From the NCBI GenBank assembly GCA_010405405.1, contig MU004238.1, positions 1,006,374-1,070,373 of the forward strand: DNA of 64,000 nt. Reading direction: 5' to 3'. The translations under genes were made by a program, and so were the position numbers. Positions within the stretch are counted from its first letter, which is position 1, and each line of letters opens with the position of its first letter. The notes under the pieces were generated by a model. It was not told the origin of the DNA. It made no database searches and saw only the letters and a program-made list of their open reading frames with translations. The DNA comes from Microthyrium microscopicum (taxonomy: Eukaryota > Ascomycota > Dothideomycetes > Microthyriales > Microthyriaceae). Below are positions 25,490 to 38,425 of the stretch, piece after piece.

Positions 25490-26003
25490 TTCAGGTATAG
25501 CCTTCCGATGGGATTGATAAGACTAGTCACATACCACTCTGGAGACCTTGGTGAGGCACCCCATCGTCTACTGTCGCTCCCCAAAGATGTTACTACGGCT
25601 TTGTATGAAAGACGCTACAAGTATCAACAAATTGATAAACCGGAATTCGAAGTCAACATATCCCATTGGTACATTGCTGTTGAAATCATACACTCGGACT
25701 CGGGCTTGAGTCAACTTTGGAAGTTGTGACTGACTGAGGGTTACGCGTATTTGCACAATCTCAATCAGTCCTACCTTCAATGTGCCTCATGGTTCCTGAA
25801 GTCACTATAGGACACACGCGAAACTGTAAACGAGCCCACGTGGTAGGCATTACTGATCCGCAAGTCCAACTTTGCTTGTCCTCTACTTACCAGCAAACAC
25901 CCTTTGATTTTAGCATTGATCCAAACCTCTATCTCAGGCCCCTCAATTCACTGCCGTCACTTCATAATCCTATTATAATTACAGGCCCACCCCCTCCTTG
26001 GGG
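25490..26003. other. Intergenic stretch with no supported gene
   Basis: Two short plus-strand frames occur here, at 25508-25729 and 25780-26007. Neither shows a recognisable domain. They may be chance frames or a 5' part of the next gene that I cannot connect with a convincing splice site. Confidence 0.4.
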
Positions 26004-26762
26004 ATGAAGAAGGCCAAGGCAAAGAAGCTGGAGCTGAAGGAGCTGAAGCCTACGCAATCCAAGAAGTCCAAGAAGCCCAAGAAGTCCAAGCTAACTCGGC
26101 GTCAACAACAAGAAGCCACAGACCTGTCAAGTTTTTCCAAGATCTTCTGGATCGTTCCGCACGGACCTTGCAAACATCAAATCTCTGTTTATGACCTTAC
26201 TGATGCAGTAACTCCAATCCTATCGCATTCCTTCTACAAAACGTGCCGAAAGTACATTGCTCAAAGCCACGATGTACCAGCGTTCGTAGCTAGGCGACCT
26301 GCCATTTTCAAAGACTACAAGGTCTACTCCTTGTCGCCATCCGCAGAGGAGACCTTTGTTGCGGAGTGGTCGCCATCTCGTTGGGAATGTGGACAGCAAA
26401 CCTTTACATTCAACTCTCCCTCGAATCACTGTGACCATCCGATTATCATGCGCCGGCCCAAGTGGAACTGCCTATCAGAAGATTTCGTCAAAGACAGCGC
26501 GCCGTATTCTTGGCGATACGTGCCTTACTCCTGGACCGGGTGGACGACTCTCTACAGAAAGAAATACGGCAATTATGTGGAGGTAGCCAAGTTCATTGGC
26601 ACCAGGTGGATCTGGTGGGGAGTCGGGGGTGCACTCCTGGTTGACGAGAGTAAGATGGACCCTCTTGTCGCGATTTTGACCATGTGTGGAGTGATAAGAA
26701 AAGAGCGGCAACGAGGCCATGACGATGCGACAGGCGGTGGAATGGTAGGACCGATAATGTGA
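26004..26762 (+). CDS. Tubby C-terminal-like / LURP-one-related domain protein
   Basis: A single exon encodes 252 aa. The first ~35 residues are extremely Lys-rich (KKAKAKKLELKELKP, KKSKKPKKSK), which could be a nucleolar or nuclear signal or a nucleic-acid or membrane-phosphate contact. The rest looks like the small fungal tubby-like (LURP-one/scramblase-like) fold. It has a YKVYSLSPSAEETFVAEWSP strand pair, later Trp-rich strands, and a C-terminal hydrophobic helix (MDPLVAILTMCGVIRKERQR) whose final KERQR-type end is typical of the fungal members. The biochemical role of this fungal group is unknown. The ATG at 26004 is the first in frame. An upstream exon cannot be excluded. The family call rests on pattern resemblance. 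Confidence 0.6.
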   Translation: MKKAKAKKLELKELKPTQSKKSKKPKKSKLTRRQQQEATDLSSFSKIFWIVPHGPCKHQISVYDLTDAVTPILSHSFYKTCRKYIAQSHDVPAFVARRPAIFKDYKVYSLSPSAEETFVAEWSPSRWECGQQTFTFNSPSNHCDHPIIMRRPKWNCLSEDFVKDSAPYSWRYVPYSWTGWTTLYRKKYGNYVEVAKFIGTRWIWWGVGGALLVDESKMDPLVAILTMCGVIRKERQRGHDDATGGGMVGPIM

Positions 26763-27296
26763 TAATTTGTATCCACAGAAGCCATTGGAATCCAGATTGT
26801 ACATACGTTTTCGACTGGAGAAAAGCCTGTTTCGCAGAGCCTATTAATACCTTGGGTGCTTAAGTTACCCTCCAAATCAAACAATAACCCTAGCTATACA
26901 TGTTCTGAACTTCAACCAGTGTACCATCACTACTTCAAGATATCAATCTGATACACAGCGCAAAGAGGGTTATGGAGAAACGTGATTGGGAAATAATGAT
27001 CTTGATGCAGCGCAGGAGCTCTATCATTGCAAAGCACTGGCAATGATAGCGTGATAGCCCCGGTCTCCTTCCTAAATCAGATCAAATCGAGGAACGATGT
27101 CGTATACTGTAGGTACCCCGCAACAAACCAGATCAAGCTTCCAGGCAACTAGGTAGATTTGGTAGACACGTTACAGTGAGGTTAGCTACCGTACAGATCC
27201 AAGCCCCATGGAACCAAACGGCGAACGCTGAGTACTTTTACAACTAAGTCCGCATCATCATGTCCGCATTCGTTTGCTGAGCGGATTTTCCATGAC
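26763..27296. promoter_or_regulatory. Intergenic region upstream of the MFS gene
   Basis: About 530 bases lie between two genes transcribed in the same direction. They include an ATG at 27292 that is out of frame with the MFS start at 27297. No specific regulatory motif or RNA gene was recognised. Confidence 0.5.
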
Positions 27297-28967
27297 ATGG
27301 CTTCATCATCTTCAATATTGACCCGCGACGTCACAACCGAGAGGTCGTTCTTCGAGATCGAAATGACTTCAGTACAAGAAGACGGGCCATTTGATCTAGA
27401 TGAAGAGATTGGAGCGCTATCAGCTGAAAGAGAGGTCGCCGAAGATGAAAGCAAATATCCGACTGGTGTGAAATTCTATCTGATCATGATCTCGGTCGGA
27501 CTTGCACTTATCATGGGAGAAATGGACAGTTCTATCGTATCCGTGGCGATCCCTTCCATCACTGATCACTTTCATACCATGAGAGATGTTGGCTGGTACG
27601 CTGCCGCTTATCGACTCACTGTTTGTAGCTTTCAATTCATGTTCGGCAAGCTCTACAGTCTCTACAGTCTCAAACACATCCTCCTCATCTCCGTCGTTAT
27701 CTTCATGGTTGGCAGTGTCATGTGTGCGGCCGCACCAACCAGTGCTGCATTCGTTGCCGGAAGAGCGATGAGCGGCTTTGCCAGTGCTGGGATCATTTCT
27801 GGAGCTTTCTGCACTTTGATGGAGGTTTTACCTTTGCGCAGGCGTCCCTTCTGGGGAGGTATAATGAGCAATGTGGAAGGCATAGCTGTTATAGCCTCGC
27901 CCATCCTGGGTGGATTCATCGTTGGCAAACTCGGCTGGAGATGGTGCTTCTGGATCAACGTGCCAATCGGCGCCGTTACGTTCGTGTTTTTGTTGACATT
28001 TCTCAAAGACCTCAAACCTACTGAGACACTTCCATGGAAGGAAAAGCTGGTCCAGGTGGACCTCATCAGCAACGCCATCTTCGTTCCCAGCTTAACTTGC
28101 CTTTTTCTCGCCCTCGGCTGGGCTGGCACGCGAAATGACTGGAGCTCACCAACTATTATAGCGCTTTTCGTAGCTTTCATCGTCCTTCTGACAGGCTTCG
28201 CCGTCATGCAGCATCGGAGGCAGGATACTGCAACTCTTCCACCGCGTCTACTTCGCAATCGAAGCGTTCTTTCTGGCTTCATCTTCAGCTTCTGTTGCAA
28301 TTCCACGATACAAGTTGTGCAGTATTATCTTCCCACATATTTTCAATCTGTACGTGGCTACACTTCATCTCAGTCAGGTATAATGATGCTTCCCATCATC
28401 ATAAGTTTCCTCCTTGCGATGGTTATTCAAGGATCCGCCGTCAGCCTAATCGGATACTATGTCCCGTTCATGTTAGCCGGATCTGTACTTTTACCCGTCT
28501 TCGCAGGCCTCATGACTACATTCACTGTCGATTCTAGTTTAGCCAAACTGATATTCTATACTGGCCTCCTGGGCTTTGGAGCCGGAATTGGCTTTCAAGC
28601 ACCACAAACGGCTGTTCAGACATCTCTTTCGCCTGCTGATGCCAGAATGGGGCTAGCAACTATAATATTCGCTCAACATTTCGGGCCTGCGGTCTTTATA
28701 TCAGCGGCGCAGAGTATTTTTACAAATCGCCTTCAAGCAAATCTCAAGGGCTTGGCCCCATCGTTGAATGCCACCAGTATCGAGAACACCAGTCTTGGGG
28801 AATTGAGAACCCATATCAGAGTTGATCAGCTGCAAGGACTCTTGAGCCGTTTTGATCTCAGCTTAGTGCAGACTTGGTATCTTGCGGTCGCGTTAGGCTG
28901 CATCACAATGGTTGGGAGTTTGGGCATGGAGTGGAGGACGGTTAAGAGGGAGAGATTCCGGGCATAG
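27297..28967 (+). CDS. MFS drug/toxin efflux transporter, DHA2 (14-spanner) family
   Basis: An uninterrupted frame of 556 aa with an acidic hydrophilic N-terminus of ~55 residues followed by the membrane core. TM1 carries the DHA2-type acidic signature (ALIMGEMDSSIVSVAIPSI). The loop after TM2 has a motif-A equivalent (GKLYSLYSLKHILL). TM4 reads RAMSGFASAGIISGAF. TM5 has the antiporter motif C (GIAVIASPILGGFIVGKLGW) followed by RWCFWINVPIGA. The count of hydrophobic segments fits 14. The closest known relatives by architecture are fungal toxin pumps such as ToxA, GliA and Tri12, which export small molecules by proton antiport at the plasma membrane. The substrate cannot be read from the sequence. 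The gene has no introns and is followed in the same direction by an acyltransferase gene. Confidence 0.88.
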   Translation: MASSSSILTRDVTTERSFFEIEMTSVQEDGPFDLDEEIGALSAEREVAEDESKYPTGVKFYLIMISVGLALIMGEMDSSIVSVAIPSITDHFHTMRDVGWYAAAYRLTVCSFQFMFGKLYSLYSLKHILLISVVIFMVGSVMCAAAPTSAAFVAGRAMSGFASAGIISGAFCTLMEVLPLRRRPFWGGIMSNVEGIAVIASPILGGFIVGKLGWRWCFWINVPIGAVTFVFLLTFLKDLKPTETLPWKEKLVQVDLISNAIFVPSLTCLFLALGWAGTRNDWSSPTIIALFVAFIVLLTGFAVMQHRRQDTATLPPRLLRNRSVLSGFIFSFCCNSTIQVVQYYLPTYFQSVRGYTSSQSGIMMLPIIISFLLAMVIQGSAVSLIGYYVPFMLAGSVLLPVFAGLMTTFTVDSSLAKLIFYTGLLGFGAGIGFQAPQTAVQTSLSPADARMGLATIIFAQHFGPAVFISAAQSIFTNRLQANLKGLAPSLNATSIENTSLGELRTHIRVDQLQGLLSRFDLSLVQTWYLAVALGCITMVGSLGMEWRTVKRERFRA

Positions 28968-29471
28968 TAAAACATACTGGCTTTGGCAAAGGACGAACGC
29001 TCCTACTGTCACAAGAAGAGCGTCTGCGCCGATATCTAACAGACTTCAGATTTATACCGGTAGACAGTGCGATATCTAATTATAGAATTACTAGAGAAAA
29101 GCCGCAGAATCTTGACATAAGCTTATTTTGAGATCCTTTATATTAGCAAACAAGCATCCATTCTCCTGCATGAAGGCTTCACTACTAACAGGATTTTACG
29201 GCTTTCTTAATATGGATTATCCTTGGTGAGATCTGCATATCCCTGAAGTCAGTTCACCTCTTCTGGTTTCGATATGCACGGGTGAAACCGCTGCAGTTTC
29301 AATTGTTGGCACCTCATCTTACCTTTGTATTCAATTATTTTCAATGTCATACTTTTTCACCTCTTATTTTACACTATTAAAAAGCTTGGGATTGGTCATT
29401 TTAGTTTGGGAGTTTGGTTTTGGTTGAATAGAGGCCAGTTGCGAATCGAAGTCAGCTCCTCTTCCTGCGAG
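28968..29471. promoter_or_regulatory. Spacer between the MFS and acyltransferase genes
   Basis: The 500 bases hold the 3' end of the MFS transcript and the acyltransferase promoter. The acyltransferase frame stays open upstream to about 29325 but has no in-frame ATG before 29472, so I treat the upstream part as 5' UTR. Confidence 0.5.
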
Positions 29472-30926
29472 ATGCCCTCAACAGGAGAAGCAACACGAAA
29501 ACTATTCTGCTGTTTAGTACCAAGTTATCTTCAGCCACGACGGGATGCCTTGGACAAGCCACCTTTAAAGCTACACGCGACTTCTTGCTTAGATGGTCTT
29601 CGCGGAGTCGCAGCGCTGATAGTTTTCATCTTCCACATACTATTTTCTTATACCGCGTTTCACGATTTTGGCTACGGACAATCACCAGACCAGAAATATG
29701 TCTTTCAGCTACCAATCATTCGAGTACTGTACGCTGGACACGCTATGGTGGTTGTGTTCTTTGTGGTTGGAGGATATGTCTTTTCGATCAAACCACTAAA
29801 ACTTATCCATTCTGGACAGAAACTTTCGTTCCTTGATGCTTTGGTATCTTCTGTCTTTCGGCGAGCAATACGACTATATATGCCAGCAGTAATCGCCACG
29901 TTTCTTACCATGCTAACCGTATATTGCGGCTTATGGGAGTTTCCAAGGCAATTCATAACCGAAGATCGCTCCATCATCTGGTATCCAGATAACCACTTGG
30001 AGCGCTCAGGAACATTCACTTCGCAACTGCTAGACTGGGTTCATGAGACAAAGCTGCTTTCTAATGTCTTTACATACTACAACAACGGTTTCCTATTTCC
30101 ATACTATCCTCACTACGATCCGCATCTCTGGACCGTCCCCATCGAATTTCGTTCGTCCATGCTTCTCGCCTTATCTCTCCTTGGCCTTTCGCGCTGCCGC
30201 CCACCCTTACGCGTCACTCTATCACTAGGAACCATCCTCTACTGTATCTTGTGGGATCGGTGGGAACTCGTCTGCTTTCTTTCCGGCTCGCTACTCTGCT
30301 ATATCGACATTACCACCAGCGCTGTCGTGCAGTCGTACCGAGCAGATCATAACGAGAAGGACATCACGCTAGACATGGAAACACTTCTTCCCCAAAAAGA
30401 GCCCCCTGGATTTCAGCAAGAGCCGACGCTGCCGCGCATAAAACGCTATGCCCTGCTCTTTTTCGCCGGTCTATACCTGTTATCCGCGCCACCGCTAGAG
30501 ATGAGCAGCACGCCAGGCTACATGTGGCTCTCTCACCTGGTGCCTAGCACATATACAGATCCTAAGCGTTTCCCGCACACAATTGGCGCACTTCTGTTGA
30601 CGTTCGCACTCACACGGTCCCCAATCCTGCGGCAACCATTTGAGACGGCAGCGGCGCAGTATCTGGGGAAAATATCCTTTTCGCTATACATAGTGCATGG
30701 CCCACTGATACACATGGTCGGATACTCAGTGACGCCGGTAATGTGGCGATATGTGATCGGCATGGAGACGCAGTGGCAGTGGGTCACTGGCTTATTCCTA
30801 GGGAGCTGTGTATTGGCAGTAGTGGTTGCTATTGTGGCAGATTGGTTCTGGCGGATTGTGGAGGGAACGAGCATAACGTGGGCGAAGAAATTTGAGGATT
30901 GGTGTTTTGAAGAGTCGCAGCGATGA
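29472..30926 (+). CDS. Acyltransferase-3 family membrane protein
   Basis: A single exon encodes 484 aa from the first in-frame ATG. It opens with the family signature SCLDGLRGVAALIVFIFHI, in which the family's catalytic His is the H of the FHI stretch. About ten hydrophobic helices follow, including VVVFFVVGGYVFS with the adjacent RRAIRLYMPAV cluster, and a C-terminal block LGKISFSLYIVHGPLIH that is typical of these enzymes. Family members transfer acyl groups, usually acetyl, to sugars, lipids or secondary metabolites at membranes. The head-to-tail position after an efflux pump suggests, but does not prove, a shared small-molecule or cell-surface task. The substrate is unknown. A hydrophilic loop with an Asp/Glu-rich stretch (DHNEKDITLDMETLLPQ) lies mid-protein. 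Confidence 0.85.
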   Translation: MPSTGEATRKLFCCLVPSYLQPRRDALDKPPLKLHATSCLDGLRGVAALIVFIFHILFSYTAFHDFGYGQSPDQKYVFQLPIIRVLYAGHAMVVVFFVVGGYVFSIKPLKLIHSGQKLSFLDALVSSVFRRAIRLYMPAVIATFLTMLTVYCGLWEFPRQFITEDRSIIWYPDNHLERSGTFTSQLLDWVHETKLLSNVFTYYNNGFLFPYYPHYDPHLWTVPIEFRSSMLLALSLLGLSRCRPPLRVTLSLGTILYCILWDRWELVCFLSGSLLCYIDITTSAVVQSYRADHNEKDITLDMETLLPQKEPPGFQQEPTLPRIKRYALLFFAGLYLLSAPPLEMSSTPGYMWLSHLVPSTYTDPKRFPHTIGALLLTFALTRSPILRQPFETAAAQYLGKISFSLYIVHGPLIHMVGYSVTPVMWRYVIGMETQWQWVTGLFLGSCVLAVVVAIVADWFWRIVEGTSITWAKKFEDWCFEESQR

Positions 30927-31079
30927 GAGCCTGGAGAGCAAAAGATCTTGTTGGATAAAGTAGCATCGAGTCGCATAAAACAGTCTATTAGAACACATAA
31001 TTACATAAGCTTGTCTTAGCGATCCCTCGCACCCAGAAATGCATACAATAACATCATTCATCTTCCTCGTTGACTCGTT

Positions 31080-33979
<2,900 letters not shown>

Positions 33980-35909
33980 GGTGTCTGAGTTTGAACTGCA
34001 ATTGAAGTGTGAAGCAATTTGAAGACGACTCGGACCTGAAGGGAGTTGGGATGGGATGGAAGAACGCGACAAGATCCAACGCGTCGCGCAATGAAGCTTA
34101 GCGCCGACACGCGAGCATTGACCAACCAATTATGCTCCCATTGGGATTAGCCCGTCTTTTCGTTCATTCGCAATTCTCAACTCCAGTTCTTAGCCAATCC
34201 GACTGCTATTCTCCCTCATTTCCCTCTTTTTGACTTGCAGCGCGTCTTTCGTCTATGGTTTTCTATGCTCATGAGGCTGTATCAGATGCAAAGCCCTGCG
34301 CCCCAGAGATTCAAGCAAATCTTCAGGTCATTTACAAAATTAAAGAATTGATCGCGTGGCCGAAGGCACACAGGACTGGCAATGAGCGTTGCCTGTAGGC
34401 AGCGAATGCTTATACACATCCCGTTGCTACTCCTGAAGCCTGGCGCGATCCAGCTGCTCCTCCTTGCAATATGCTAGTGTCAACCCAAGTTCCCATCTTT
34501 GACTGTCACTGTCCCAGAGATTAGAACCAGTCGTCACCTCCTGGCCTTTAGTGCTCAGTGGCAGGATCGTCCCATAATGCCAATTGAAAGGTCTTTATCC
34601 ATCCATCGACGGTCGAAACGGATGGTGGAGGAGCAAGCATTCTTTGCAAATACCACATCCTTGAAGACTTGCCTGAATAACTGTCATGGTCTTTGTGACG
34701 CGTGGCATTGCTTGAGAGCAGTCAAGACAGTCCTAAGCTGTAGTCTCGTGGAAGCACCCATTGTAAGTAATTCGGATGGGCCGATTTTCCCGCAAATACT
34801 CACTTGTTCTACATTGCCCATGTCACTATAACACTATGGGCATCATATTGCTTTACAGAGGCCACGATCTAGATCATTTACAACATCTTAAAAAGGCCTT
34901 TCGAAGTGCGCCTATTTACTTCCACGGATACCTATAGAGGGGCCTTAAGAGTTTGATGTTGATGCTTACCTACATTTGTGCAGATACTGTTCAAGACTGC
35001 TGTGGGTATAGGGCAAAGAACGTCCAACATCAATAGCATATCCTATAGCCCTTTCCCAGGAACACTGATTATGTTTGTAGTGCCGCTAATCCATTGGTCA
35101 ATATTGATGAATATGTATTGTCTGTTTCGCACCTACACCGACAGCTCGTAACTCATCCTACGGCGAGCCTCCCGCGACATCTGTATCAACGCATCTATGT
35201 CAATTATCCATCGCAAACTGCATTAGTGCTAACTTCAGGGCCAGATTAAGAGCCTGGATGGTGTGATACTCGATTGGGACTAGAACATGGTGCTGCTGTT
35301 TGAGAGACGATCAATGGTCGAACCTGAGATTGTTATGCATGACTGGAGCCACATTATAGGCTTCTGTGGCTAGGTGGACATACGTTGTGCCCGGCTTTGA
35401 ACCGTCATGCTAACGCTATCACCAAGTTGCTGAAGATAACCAATTCTAGGAAAACCTCGAAGGCCACAATTTTCATTCAGTGGCTCTGGTCATTAAGAGT
35501 TAGCTTTGAAAACATTCTTCGATGTTGTTAACCATGGATCAGAACGCTCAGGGTGGTCTGTTCATTGACAGATCTCAAATTGTGCATATTGCTTCCCCAG
35601 ATTTCGCCTACCAATGAGAAAGAGTAGCTGCAATATTGGACGTTATATGATTGCCTTTCAACTGCCAAGGGCCATTTTACTGGGGTCGGACAGTATCTAA
35701 AAAGCTTTGTTATAGATTAGTCGTCTGGGTAGTCTCGTCTTACCAAAGAGCTCGGATTATGGGATACATCCACACAGTGTGGGCAACACTGGTACCAGGT
35801 ACTACCTCGCAGCAGCAGCTAAAGTCTATAAGACACCAGAATCTCTGGAATCTCAGCCGGACTGATTCGCAAGCACCTTGTTTATTTGACTTATAAGCAG
35901 CCTGCAAAA
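33980..35909. other. Long intergenic region without a supported gene
   Basis: Nearly 2 kb separate the divergent mcm3 and SURNod19-like genes. The mcm3 promoter must lie at the left end. A plus-strand frame at 34499-34831 and several others have no start context, domain or signal peptide that I can defend. Composition is ordinary and there is no RIP pattern. I see no RNA gene. Confidence 0.5.
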
Positions 35910-37426
35910 ATGAAGTCACTTGCAATTCTTTATCTCACTGGTGTTGTTGCTGCTGGGATAATCGGTAAGCCAGAAAACGTATCACAGAAGACAAGAGACC
36001 TAACCTGATAAAGACAAGAGACAATTCGGTGCCGATTTCGAAAAGTCGCTTTGGAGTTTATTTGGCGTAACCAAGAACAAGACTGAAACACCACTTTTCA
36101 CGACCAAGACTCTCACACCTCAATTCGATCCAAAGGCCAAAAGAGAATTACTCATCTGGGGACCCTTCCAGCTTCAACCGGCTAACGTATGATCGCAAGA
36201 GCTTTCCTTGATGAAGTAATTAACATTTGGCAGGGAACTCATAAGGCTGTTCCCAACGTTGTCAAGCTGGACAAATTGAGCGATGTAATTACCACCCGAG
36301 TGAAAGGCATGTGCCGGGAATGTATGGTTCTCTACGCACAGGCCGATGTTTCGGACAAGACTGGCAAGAAGATGGATATTGACAAAGGAGTATACAGCCA
36401 TCACGTTATCATGGCAGATGTTGGGCGTGTCATGGTTCCCGTACCAGCTTTTGCCAAGTGTCCAGATGGTAGCATCGGAGGTTTCAATTTTGATCCAGCA
36501 AAGATGGCAGGTGGAGGTATGGGGGGCGCCGGAGGTAAAGCAGGACATGGCGATGCTGGGCATGGCAAGTCCATGTTGAAAAAGCGTCAATTCGCCGGCT
36601 CGGTGGACCCAAAAATGATCGACATGCTCAAGACTCCGGGAGGTCAAGCCATGATGGCGAAGATGATGCCAGCTATTTCGATTTTCGTTGGACAGGGTGA
36701 TGATGGGACCGCTATGAGATATGCTGCTCCAAAAGGTAGTGTCATCAAGAGTGGGTTCCACATCGGTAAGAACGATGAGATGAACTTGATGTCAGAAGTC
36801 GTCAACTACGACAATGCCGTCAAGGACATATACGTCAGCCTCGACTACGAATACATTCCAATGCCTGGAAAGGTTGAAGATGGCTGGTATGACACTGGAA
36901 ACGCTGCTTTGAATGTCCAGCCTTGTGGTGGTCTCGATCTAATGTGTAAGTAAATCCAAACACAAAAGAGGTCTCTTGGAAAGTTCATCAACTAACAAAG
37001 CCCGAATAGTTCCACCAAAGGACAAGGCCATCAAGTATACATCCCCACCTTGGGATGTCATCATGCCTGGCTATCTTCTAGACATCAAGCCACATCTTCA
37101 CGATGGCGGTATCAACGTTACCTTGTCTGTCAATGGGAAGGTTGAATGCGTTTCAAGCGCTGTCTATGGCGCCGGTGCGGAAGTGAAGGGAGAAAAATGG
37201 GAGACCATTACTGGCTATACACCCTGCAACAAGGCAATTGAAATAAAGCCCGGCGACAAGCTTGCAATGGATTCCACATATGATGTGACTAGCCACAAGT
37301 TGTAAGTCGTTGCACTTCCTTCTCCAATGATTTAATCTAATGTGAAATAGACGACCTACCTCAGATAATCACGGAGAAGCAGAAGGCATGGCTTTCGCCC
37401 AGTTTACTTTCGCTGTCAAACGGTAA
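35910..37426 (+). CDS. Secreted SURNod19-like (stress up-regulated Nod 19) protein
   Basis: Five exons (35910-35964, 36014-36186, 36234-36945, 37010-37301, 37351-37426) encode 435 aa. A signal peptide (MKSLAILYLTGVVAAGIIG) is followed at residues 20-21 by Lys-Arg, a Kex2-type processing site. The body matches the SURNod19 pattern: WGPFQLQPAN then GTHKAVPN, then GMCRECMVLYAQADV (~102-116), then GVYSHHVIMADVG with the paired His typical of the family. A Gly/His/Met-rich stretch (~168-190, GGMGGAGGKAGHGDAGHG) is inserted, followed by another KR-Q at ~193-195. The C-terminal part is a beta-rich domain (PPWDVIMPGYLLDIKPHLHDGGINVTL) ending in GEAEGMAFAQFTFAVKR. The biochemical function is unknown; copper-type monooxygenase-like folds have been suggested for relatives, which I cannot confirm here. 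Confidence 0.7.
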
Positions 37427-38425
37427 TTTCGAAACCCGATTGAAGAAATATTACTATTCCATATTGACCACTCCTATACAACAACATAAGGAATCTAACT
37501 CAACTGTCCTCAGCCAATCGTGGCAACATAGGATTTATGACTGTTCCAGAATAGTAAGACAGTCTCCGTAAGGCTACAAAGCAAAAAAAACTCTAGATAA
37601 ATTAATGCGAAATAGCGGTTGAAATACTCGAACGGCACTGGGGATGCTAACGATATTGATTCGCCATGGTTCCCTCACATTCAAAATCACCATACTAATG
37701 GGTGATTTCTATAGGAAATCAGGAAAGATACCCTCCTCAGAGAATCTGGGAGCGTCGCCCAGCCAAGAGCCAAAGTACTATATAGTAAATTGAAACTGTC
37801 CCTGCAATATCCGAGAGCCCGGTTCAAGTATGGGATACAAAAATCTAGAAGTCACAAATGATTGGTCGAAATAAACACACTGTCTTATAAGGAGATGAGG
37901 ATCTATATTAAAAAGTAGGATTTCTTGCTTGCAACATTATCCATCACGCGATTCGACGATTTCTTTTGTCCATCGCTGCAGTGGCCAGTGAATTCATTCC
38001 AATATACTTAACGTAGCCACCTTCAAAAATAGCTTTCTCGGCGATCATAGAAATCATACCTGATCTACTATTACTCAATGGAAATGTATATCTTTTCTTT
38101 CTTTAAGGGCCATTTGATTGTAAAAGACTCGACGGAATACGGGCTCCGGTATGAAGACAAGGATCCCCAATCAGTGCCATAGTTGTGCGATCGATTTGCG
38201 GTGTCGTTTGAACATTGGAGGTCTATGAATCTCGGCCAGTTAGCTACCTGAAACTTGATAGAAATGCCACCAGTCCTATGGCAAATGTCCTCCGCGAGAT
38301 TTGTGTATCAGAGGATTGATATAGGTAGCTGATGTTCCGATGGCAGTGGCTAATGTGGTTCGTCGTTGTTGTTTCTGAAACCGTACTGTCCTTACCACTG
38401 CTCCCAAGCGCTTTAACAGCGCAAC
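37427..38425. other. Intergenic region before the GH114 gene
   Basis: A 1-kb stretch of ordinary composition holds the 3' end of one gene and the promoter of the next, both on the plus strand. I find no further gene, repeat or RNA here. Confidence 0.5.

Noticed and set aside
27662-28306. 214-codon minus-strand frame inside the MFS gene
   Set aside because: Fully antisense to a clear 14-spanner transporter; basic low-complexity translation without domains.
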